A DNA stretch of 64,000 nt. Origin: Streptomyces sp. A1136. Lineage in GTDB: Bacteria; Actinomycetota; Actinomycetes; Streptomycetales; Streptomycetaceae. The notes under the pieces were generated by a model, which saw only the letters and a program-made list of their open reading frames with translations, did no database searches and was not told the DNA's origin. The translations under genes were made by a program, and so were the position numbers. Where the stretch lies: contig NZ_SSBJ01000025.1 of NCBI RefSeq assembly GCF_004795055.1, positions 1-64,000 on the forward strand, in the 5' to 3' direction. Position 1 is the stretch's first letter; every line of letters starts with the position of its first letter. This document shows, in pieces, positions 58,042-64,000 of this stretch.

Positions 58042-58609
58042 CCCGCCGCCTCCCGCGTGCGTCGCTGCCGGGGGTGGCCCGGCCGGCCTGGGCCGAGCCT
58101 AGCCGGAGCGGGCGTGCGGCTCACCGGGGCGCGGGGCGCGCCGGCCCCACGCGGAAGGGGGACGCCCGCTTCCGGTGGAGGGGGGGCGACGTGAACAACC
58201 TCACAGGCCCGCCGGTGTACGCGCCCGTCGCCGCCGCGCCGCCGACGGGCGCGTCGGTCGCCCCGGCGTCTCGTCGGGACGCCGCCCACCGCGATGACCG
58301 GCGCAAACGTGCCTCGTGCGGGCGGCGCGGGGTGCCGCGTACTCAGGTCGGGGCCCGTGCGCGGACCGGCGACGGCGGGAGCCATAAGGTCTAAATCCAC
58401 CCAAGAAGGGCAAGTCGCCTATTACGCCCCTAACGCCACATATGATGACGGAAGTTGGCCCACGGGTCGGGACAAACGCGTCCGCATGGCGGGCAATTGC
58501 CTCGATCGAACCCGCGCAAGGCACAATCACATCCGGTCGTTTTTCGGAAAGCACGAGTCATCGGCGACATCGATGAACCAAGTCGCCCGGATTGACCTCT
58601 CTTTGAGTG
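58042..58609. other. Gene-free stretch between glnE and the PIG-L gene
   Basis: About 570 bases with no supported gene. The frame 58294-58653 has no family-like sequence. Bases 58390-58640 are noticeably less GC-rich than the rest, as is usual for a regulated promoter. Confidence 0.55.
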
Positions 58610-58622
58610 ACCGCTTAGCGGT
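58592..58622 (+). promoter_or_regulatory. Candidate promoter and palindrome upstream of the PIG-L gene
   Basis: -35 TTGACC (58592-58597) and an 18-bp spaced TAGCGG (58616-58621). The palindrome ACCGC-TTA-GCGGT (58610-58622) overlaps the -10 and may be an operator. Confidence 0.4.
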
Positions 58623-58655
58623 TCTTCCCGCCCGGAACGACCCCAAGGCGTGACC

Positions 58656-60749
58656 ATGCCGATGACCCGCCGCCGCCTGCTGCTGGCTGCCGCACTGCTG
58701 CCCGTGCTGACGGTCGGCACCACCGGCGTACTCGCCATCGCCTCGGGCGAACAGACATCGGCAGAAGCCAGCCAGGAGAAGCACCCCGCCGCGCCCGTCA
58801 TACCGGCGAGCACCACGACGGGCACGGTGGTGCAGATCGTGGCCCACCCGGACGACGACCTGTTCTTCATGAACCCGGACCTCAGCCGGTCCCTGACGGC
58901 GGGCGTCCCGCTCACCACCGTCTACCTCACCTCCGGCGAGGCCGACGGCCGCAACGAGGCCGCGGGCGGCGCCGCCAAGGACCCCGAGCAGCCCGCCGAC
59001 CGCGCGCACTACGCGGAGGCCCGCCAGAACGGCATACGGTGCGCATACGCGCAGATGGTGACCGGGGACCGCACGAGCGCGTGGCAGCGCACGGTCATAC
59101 CCACCGTCGGCGGCGGCCAGGCCGAGGTGGACGTCCTGGTCGGCCACCCGCAGATCAACCTGGTCTGGCTCCAGATGCGCGAGGCCCGCACCACCACCGC
59201 GGAGACCCCCGAGAGCCTGCGCGGCCTGTGGAACGGCGAGATACCCGCCCTGGAGGCCCAGCTCGCCTCGGGCTCTCCCGTCACGCAGCCGTTCACGTAC
59301 ACCAAGGACCAGGTGGTCCAGGTCATAGCCGGGGTCCTGACGAAGTACCGTCCGACGACGATACGGATGCAGGACCCGACCCCCGGCCGGGAGCAGCTGT
59401 CCGGCAAGTACACCGACCACCAGGACCACATGTACGGCGCCCGTTTCGTGCAGGCCGGGTACGCCGCGTACGCCCGCCAGATCAGCGACCGCCCCCACTT
59501 CGCCATCCAGAACTACCTCGGTTACCACACCGGCAGCCTCCCGCACGCGCTGGACCCGCAGACGGCCGAGACCAAGATCGGCTACCTCAAGACCTACGCC
59601 TGGCTAGACCACGAGAACTACTGCGGCAGCATCGCCGGCTGCGGCGACCGGAAGGTCGCGGGCAGCCCCACCGGCCGCAACTGGGCCCAGTCGCTGCGCT
59701 ACGCCCGCGCCGACAACACCTCCTGGATGACGGAGGGCGCCCTCGGCCGGCTCTACGCCTTCGCGGCGCTCGACGGCCGGCTGGCCCTCTGGACCCGGGA
59801 GCCCTCCGGCATCTGGACCGGCCCGACCCTGCTGCCCGGTGAGGGCATCGACCCCGGCGTCTTCGCCACCCGCCTGCCCGACGGCCGGATCACGGTCGTC
59901 GCGACCCGCACCTCCTTCGGCCGGCGGGGGAAGGACTACCTCCGCGAGGTCGTCACCCTCACCCAGTCGGCGCCGGGCGGCCCGTTCGGTGCCTGGCAGT
60001 CGCTCGGCACCCCCGAGGCCGCGGACGAGACCGGCACCTCGGCGATCAGTGCACCCGCGGCGGTGGTCGGCGCGGACGGCCGGCTGACGGTGTACCTTCG
60101 CGACTCCCACCGCACGCTGCGCGCCGCCGTCCAGCAGCCGTCGGGCGCCTTCGGCGAGTGGCAGCACCTGGGCGGCGCCGACCTGCAGAGCGACCCGGTG
60201 GTGGCGGTGGACGCCGCCGGCCGCCGCCACGTCTACGGGACCACCACCACCTCCGTCCTCGCCTGGACCCAGGCCGCCCCGGACGCCCCCCTCCAGGGGC
60301 CGTTCCAGACGAACCTCCCCGCCACCACGGTCCCCATCACGGCGGCCCCCGACGGCGCGGGCGTCCGGCTCTACTTCCGCCGCCCCGACTCCGGCGTGGT
60401 CCGCAGCGCCCTGGTCACGGCCGGCCCCGGCAAGCCGGAGGTGTCCGCCCTCAGCGAGTCCGGCGGGCGGGCCGGCTACGGCGCGGTCGGCGTCGCGGGC
60501 CACCTCGTGGTGGGCCGCGCCGACACCGGCACCATCAGCACCACCTCGATCGGCGGCCCGCCGGCCTGGGTGGAGTCCGCCATGCTCTACACCGGCGCCC
60601 CGTCCGCCGCCCTCGACCACTCGGGCGGCGCCACGACGGCGGTCCTCGGCCTCGACGCCGCGCTCCACACCACCACGACCCCGCCCACCGGCACCCCGCG
60701 CCCCACCTGGCACCCGGCGGTCTTCCCCCTCCCGACCCCCCGCGCCTGA
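58656..60749 (+). CDS. Secreted PIG-L family deacetylase with propeller-like C-terminus
   Basis: A 697-residue exported protein. Residues 1-30 form a signal peptide with twin Arg (TRRRLLLAAALLPVLTV), possibly Tat-dependent. The zinc-dependent deacetylase domain has AHPDDD (about residue 63), the downstream DHQDHMYGAR (about 255) and an N-acetylglucosaminyl deacetylase layout. From about 350 a region rich in repeated aromatic strands (WTREPSGIWTGPTLLPGEG, then EVVTLTQSAPGGPFGAWQSL) looks like a beta-propeller that binds sugars. ATG 58656 is 8 bases after AAGG; GTG 58650 is the alternative. Confidence 0.9.
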   Translation: MPMTRRRLLLAAALLPVLTVGTTGVLAIASGEQTSAEASQEKHPAAPVIPASTTTGTVVQIVAHPDDDLFFMNPDLSRSLTAGVPLTTVYLTSGEADGRNEAAGGAAKDPEQPADRAHYAEARQNGIRCAYAQMVTGDRTSAWQRTVIPTVGGGQAEVDVLVGHPQINLVWLQMREARTTTAETPESLRGLWNGEIPALEAQLASGSPVTQPFTYTKDQVVQVIAGVLTKYRPTTIRMQDPTPGREQLSGKYTDHQDHMYGARFVQAGYAAYARQISDRPHFAIQNYLGYHTGSLPHALDPQTAETKIGYLKTYAWLDHENYCGSIAGCGDRKVAGSPTGRNWAQSLRYARADNTSWMTEGALGRLYAFAALDGRLALWTREPSGIWTGPTLLPGEGIDPGVFATRLPDGRITVVATRTSFGRRGKDYLREVVTLTQSAPGGPFGAWQSLGTPEAADETGTSAISAPAAVVGADGRLTVYLRDSHRTLRAAVQQPSGAFGEWQHLGGADLQSDPVVAVDAAGRRHVYGTTTTSVLAWTQAAPDAPLQGPFQTNLPATTVPITAAPDGAGVRLYFRRPDSGVVRSALVTAGPGKPEVSALSESGGRAGYGAVGVAGHLVVGRADTGTISTTSIGGPPAWVESAMLYTGAPSAALDHSGGATTAVLGLDAALHTTTTPPTGTPRPTWHPAVFPLPTPRA

Positions 60750-60757
60750 CCCCGCCA

Positions 60758-60803
60758 CGCCGAAGGCCCCGCCCCCGATTCCCGGGAGGCGGGGCCTTCG
60801 GCG
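60758..60803. terminator. Bidirectional terminator
   Basis: A perfect 16-bp stem, CGCCGAAGGCCCCGCC (60758-60773) with complement at 60788-60803, between the convergent PIG-L and glnA2 genes. Confidence 0.88.
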
Positions 60804-60817
60804 CGTCCGGACGGCGG

Positions 60818-62179
60818 CTACAGCACCGGCATCATCTTGCGGAGTTCGAAGGCGGTGACCTCGGAGCGGTACTCCTCCCACTCCTGCTTCTTGTTGCGCA
60901 GGAAGAAGTCGAAGACGTGCTCGCCGAGGGTTTCGGCGACCAGTTCGCTGCGTTCCATCAAGGAGATGGCCTCGCCGAGGTTCTGGGGCAGGGGTTCGAT
61001 GCCCATGGCGCGGCGTTCGGCGTCGGAGAGGGCCCAGACGTCGTCGTCGGCGCCGGCCGGGAGTTCGTAGCCCTCCTCGATGCCCTTGAGGCCCGCCGCG
61101 AGGAGCACGGCGTACGTCAGGTAGGGGTTGGCGCCCGAGTCGATCGAGCGGACCTCGACGCGGGAGGAGCCGGTCTTGCCCGGCTTGTACATCGGGACGC
61201 GGATCAGGGCCGAGCGGTTGTTGTGGCCCCAGCAGATGTACGAGGGGGCCTCGCCGCCCGAGCCGGCGGTACGGGACGAGCCGCCCCAGATGCGCTTGTA
61301 GGAGTTGACCCACTGGTTGGTGACGGCGGCGGTCTCCGCCGCGTGCTTGAGCAGGCCGGCGATGAAGGAGCGGCCGACCTTCGAGAGCTGGTACTCGGCG
61401 CCCGACTCGTAGAAGGCGTTGCGGTCGCCCTCGAAGAGGGAGAGGTGGGTGTGCATGCCCGAGCCCGGGTACTCCGAGAACGGCTTCGGCATGAAGGTGG
61501 CCTGGACGCCCTGCTCCAGGGCCACCTGCTTCATGACCAGGCGGAAGGTCATGATGTTGTCGGCCGTGGACAGCGCGTCGGCGTAGCGCAGGTCGATCTC
61601 CTGCTGGCCGGGGGCGCCCTCGTGGTGGCTGAACTCGACCGAGATGCCCATCGATTCGAGCATGGTGATCGCCTGGCGGCGGAAGTCCATGCCGACGTTC
61701 TGCGGGGTGTGGTCGAAGTAGCCGGAATTGTCCGCGGGCACCGGCCGGGTACCGTCCAGCGGCTTGTCCTTGAGCAGGAAGAACTCGATCTCCGGGTGGG
61801 TGTAGAAGGTGAAGCCCAGGTCGGAGGTCTTGTTCAGGATGCGCTTGAGGACGTAGCGGGGGTCCGCGTACGACGGGGAGCCGTCCGGCATCAGGATGTC
61901 GCAGAACATCCTGGCGGTCCCGGGGGCCTCGGCGCGCCACGGCAGTATCTGGAAGGTGCCCGGGTCCGGCTTGGCGATCATGTCGGACTCGTAGACCCGC
62001 GCGAAGCCCTCGATCGCGGAGCCGTCGAAGCCGATGCCCTCGTCGAAGGCCTGCTCCAGTTCCGCGGGCGCGACCGCGACGGACTTCAGGAAGCCCAGCA
62101 CGTCGGTGAACCACAGGCGCACGAAGCGGATGTCGCGCTCCTCGAGCGTCCGGAGGACGAATTCCTGCTGCTTGTCCAT
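60818..62179 (-). CDS. glnA2: Glutamine synthetase-like enzyme GlnA2
   Basis: A 453-residue type I-like glutamine synthetase family member, equivalent by position to the S. coelicolor gene glnA2. Metal and ATP motifs remain (FDGSAIEGFARV, HPEIEFFLL, SHHEGAPGQQEIDLRY, HTHLSLFEGD, NPYLTYAVLLAAG). The adenylylation loop is changed: where GlnA has KDLYEL, this protein has DDDVWAL with Trp382, so GlnE cannot modify it. Published work reports S. coelicolor GlnA2 as a gamma-glutamylpolyamine synthetase for polyamine use; that role is likely here but not visible in sequence alone. GGATGAAGG precedes the ATG. Confidence 0.93.
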   Translation of the reverse strand: MDKQQEFVLRTLEERDIRFVRLWFTDVLGFLKSVAVAPAELEQAFDEGIGFDGSAIEGFARVYESDMIAKPDPGTFQILPWRAEAPGTARMFCDILMPDGSPSYADPRYVLKRILNKTSDLGFTFYTHPEIEFFLLKDKPLDGTRPVPADNSGYFDHTPQNVGMDFRRQAITMLESMGISVEFSHHEGAPGQQEIDLRYADALSTADNIMTFRLVMKQVALEQGVQATFMPKPFSEYPGSGMHTHLSLFEGDRNAFYESGAEYQLSKVGRSFIAGLLKHAAETAAVTNQWVNSYKRIWGGSSRTAGSGGEAPSYICWGHNNRSALIRVPMYKPGKTGSSRVEVRSIDSGANPYLTYAVLLAAGLKGIEEGYELPAGADDDVWALSDAERRAMGIEPLPQNLGEAISLMERSELVAETLGEHVFDFFLRNKKQEWEEYRSEVTAFELRKMMPVL

Positions 62180-62352
62180 GCCTTCATCCTCGCAGTTCAG
62201 ACGGCGTGTGCACCACCGCCCCCCGGAGGGGGAGCACAGTCGGGCCGGCCCAGTATCGCCACCCGTGGTTTCCGCCACATTACGCACCCCTGAAAGGTCG
62301 TGGCACCCCCGCACTGACTGCGGGCCCGTCATGAGCATTACCATCTGCGGCC

Positions 62353-62871
62353 ATGGGGGGCTGGAAGCACACGGAGCTCGGGGGCCACAGCGGTCCCCCG
62401 CCCCGGCGTGCCGCCCGGTCGGGCGCACCGGCCGCGGTGGCCGCCGCGCTCGCCCTCGGGATGCTGCTGTGGGGGGCCGCGTTCCCCTGTGCGGGGAATC
62501 TGGCGGCCCACGGCTTCCGGGTGGCCGTCGCGCGGGCGCACCACCCCGCGCACTCCACGGCGCGCGGCGTGGAGCAGGGCCCGGCGCGTTACCCGGCGCG
62601 CGCGTCGGCGGGCCGCCCGGTACACGTAGCGGCGCCCGGATCGGCGCCCGGATCGACGCATGCCGACTGTGTGGCGCCGTCCGAGCTGCCCGGCTGTGCC
62701 CCCCGTTCCGACACGCCCCTTGCCGTACTGCCCGTCCCGCCGTCGGCCCTCGCCGCGGTGGGGGCCGGGGCGGTGGTGGGCGCGCGCCCCGCGTGCGCCG
62801 GTCCGGTCCGGGCACCGGGGACGCTCGCGCGCGCCCCCGATCTGCACGCCCTCCAGGTACTGCGGACCTGA
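62353..62871 (+). CDS. Small exported protein of unknown function
   Basis: A 172-residue protein with a signal-anchor-like helix (AVAAALALGMLLWGAAFPCAG, residues about 28-48) and an Ala/Pro/His-containing tail that ends LARAPDLHALQVLRT, which I associate with a small streptomycete family beside DUF3105 genes. Several cysteines and histidines (CAGNLAAHGF, ARAHHPAHS) could bind a metal. ATG 62353 lies 8 bases after TACCAT without a ribosome binding site. Function unknown. Confidence 0.65.
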   Translation: MGGWKHTELGGHSGPPPRRAARSGAPAAVAAALALGMLLWGAAFPCAGNLAAHGFRVAVARAHHPAHSTARGVEQGPARYPARASAGRPVHVAAPGSAPGSTHADCVAPSELPGCAPRSDTPLAVLPVPPSALAAVGAGAVVGARPACAGPVRAPGTLARAPDLHALQVLRT

Positions 62872-62948
62872 CGCCGTCGGGCGCGCCGGACGCGCGCCCC
62901 TCGCAGCGGAACCGCATTCCACCCCCCTCAGCAGAAGGAACAGGGCAC

Positions 62949-63611
62949 ATGGCCAGCAAGTCCGGCAAGACCACCACCGACACCAACGCGCGACAGGCCC
63001 GCATAGCCGAGATGCGCCGCGCGGAGAAAGCACGCGACCGGCGCAACAAGATCATCGCGATCACCGCCTCCACCGCGGTCGTCGCCGCCCTCATCGGTTT
63101 CGGCTCCTGGATGCTGATCAACCAGAAGCAGAAGGAGAAGGACGCCGCCGCGGCCCGCAAGGCGCCCGTGAGCGGCGAGCGCAGCTGGGACGCCAAGACG
63201 CTGGGCCGCAACCACGTCGAGACCCCGGTCACCTACCCGATGAACCCGCCGGTCGGCGGTGACCACAACCCGCGCTGGATGAACTGCGACGGCGACGTCT
63301 ACCCGAACCCGCTGCCCGAGGTGAACGCGGTGCACTCCTTGGAGCACGGCGCGGTCTGGGTGACGTACAACGAGAAGGCCGCCAAGGCCGACGTGGACAC
63401 GCTCGCCGCGAAGGTCCGCAAGACCCCGTACACGCTGATGAGCCCGGACAAGACCCAGGCCGGGGCGATCATGCTCAGTGCGTGGGGCAAGCAGCTGACC
63501 GTGGCCGACGCGGCCGACCCGCGGGTGGCGCAGTTCTTCACCAAGTACGTGCAGGGCCCGCAGACCCCCGAGCCGGGCGCGGCCTGCACCAACGGGCTGG
63601 CCCAGAAGTGA
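62949..63611 (+). CDS. DUF3105 family membrane-anchored protein
   Basis: A 220-residue protein. A charged N-terminus leads to one membrane helix (IIAITASTAVVAALIGFGSW, about residues 35-55) and an extracytoplasmic DUF3105 domain: MNPPVGGDHNPRWMNCDGDV with the conserved His-Asn region, HSLEHGAVWVTY and TPEPGAACTNG. The two cysteines may be disulfide-linked. Function unknown. AGAAGGAAC precedes ATG 62949. The next gene overlaps by 4 bases and belongs to DUF305, a pairing seen in many actinobacteria. Confidence 0.92.
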   Translation: MASKSGKTTTDTNARQARIAEMRRAEKARDRRNKIIAITASTAVVAALIGFGSWMLINQKQKEKDAAAARKAPVSGERSWDAKTLGRNHVETPVTYPMNPPVGGDHNPRWMNCDGDVYPNPLPEVNAVHSLEHGAVWVTYNEKAAKADVDTLAAKVRKTPYTLMSPDKTQAGAIMLSAWGKQLTVADAADPRVAQFFTKYVQGPQTPEPGAACTNGLAQK

Positions 63612-64000
63612 CCCCGCCCCAGGCGCGGCGCGTGTCCCGTACGTACTGGGCGGCGGGCGCGGCGGTGGTCGTCGCCGCGCTGTTCGCGGTCGGGGCCACG
63701 GTCGCCACCGCGAACGGCGGGGGCGGGGACGACGGTTCGGGCTCCTCCTCCCGGGCGCCGGGCCTCTACTCGGCGGACGCCGGCTTCGCCCGGGACATGG
63801 CGGTGCACCACCAGCAGGCCGTGGAGATGTCCTTCATCGTCCGCGACCGCACCCAGGACGAGGCGGTCCGCAGCCTCGCCTACGACATCGCCAACACCCA
63901 GGCGAACCAGCGGGGCATGCTGCTCGGCTGGCTCGACCTGTGGGGGCTGCCGAAGGTGGTGGCGGACGAACCGCCGATGTCGTGGATGGGCAGCGGCGGC
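63608..64000 (+). CDS. DUF305 family protein, 3'-partial
   Basis: Starts at GTG 63608, which overlaps the DUF3105 stop (GTGA), and stays open to the window end (131 codons visible). A membrane helix (WAAGAAVVVAALFAVGATVA) is followed by a Gly/Ser linker and the DUF305 four-helix domain: FARDMAVHHQQAVEMSFIVR with the HHxQAVEM signature. Family members bind metals such as copper through these histidines and are otherwise uncharacterised. The stop lies beyond base 64000. Confidence 0.92.
   Translation, partial: MTPPQARRVSRTYWAAGAAVVVAALFAVGATVATANGGGGDDGSGSSSRAPGLYSADAGFARDMAVHHQQAVEMSFIVRDRTQDEAVRSLAYDIANTQANQRGMLLGWLDLWGLPKVVADEPPMSWMGSGG

Noticed and set aside
55051..58194. 1047-residue frame opposite glnE
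   Set aside because: Antisense shadow of glnE; no homology-like pattern.
58294..58653. 119-residue frame before the PIG-L gene
   Set aside because: No motif, no ribosome binding site, mixed composition; lies in a lower-GC promoter-like region.

Overview
The window is about 72% G+C chromosomal DNA with the codon bias, TAnnnT -10 boxes, leaderless starts and gene families of a Streptomyces. Gene order follows, from memory, the core chromosome of Streptomyces coelicolor from about SCO2181 (sucB) to about SCO2244. No rRNA, tRNA, CRISPR array, phage or insertion sequence was seen.

Layout. Bases 1-4860 hold central carbon metabolism: the 3' part of the shared dihydrolipoamide acyltransferase (E2), a FadR-type GntR regulator and aceE. 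Bases 5000-13420 hold an SDR/TetR divergent pair, the adenylylated glutamine synthetase glnA with a GlnR box, an RDD membrane protein, and the lipoate genes lipA and lipB. LipA and LipB make the cofactor that the E2 at the window start needs. Bases 13590-23000 carry an NsdA-like regulator, an FAD oxidoreductase, a TIGR01777 epimerase, a VIT-family transporter, a SpoIIE-type phosphatase, an ArsC-like protein, a TetR with its divergent membrane-protein target, and a Gfo/Idh/MocA oxidoreductase. Bases 23000-34550 carry glnII with a second GlnR-type box, a short Cys-Cys leader ORF before an orphan winged-helix regulator, a PepSY/Met-His-rich pair, a probably frameshifted rhomboid-like gene, a phosphatase, a sigma-like membrane protein, and a hydrolase-ferredoxin reductase-TetR operon.

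Bases 35000-54000 are a starch and maltodextrin island. A secreted alpha-amylase and a secreted amylase-pullulanase degrade starch outside the cell; MalEFG imports maltodextrins; two intracellular GH13 alpha-glucosidases cleave them; two LacI-type regulators (one is MalR) control them. The two glucosidase-LacI pairs flank malEFG in mirror orientation and share a 184-bp nearly identical tract. Inserted between the secreted enzymes and the transporter is a cold-shock cluster: a CspA-type protein, a DEAD-box helicase and a small protein.

Bases 54000-64000 hold a PAP2 membrane enzyme, glnE (the enzyme that adenylylates GlnA), a PIG-L deacetylase with a propeller-like tail, glnA2 (a glutamine synthetase-like enzyme without the modifiable tyrosine), and a small secreted protein followed by DUF3105 and DUF305 genes that run off the window.

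The most useful new leads are the mirrored mal locus with its conversion-like tract and shared promoter architecture, a hairpin that covers the Shine-Dalgarno sequence of the DEAD-box helicase, the leader ORF before the orphan regulator near glnII, a palindrome between the -35 and -10 of aceE, and a likely single-base frameshift at 27778-27781.
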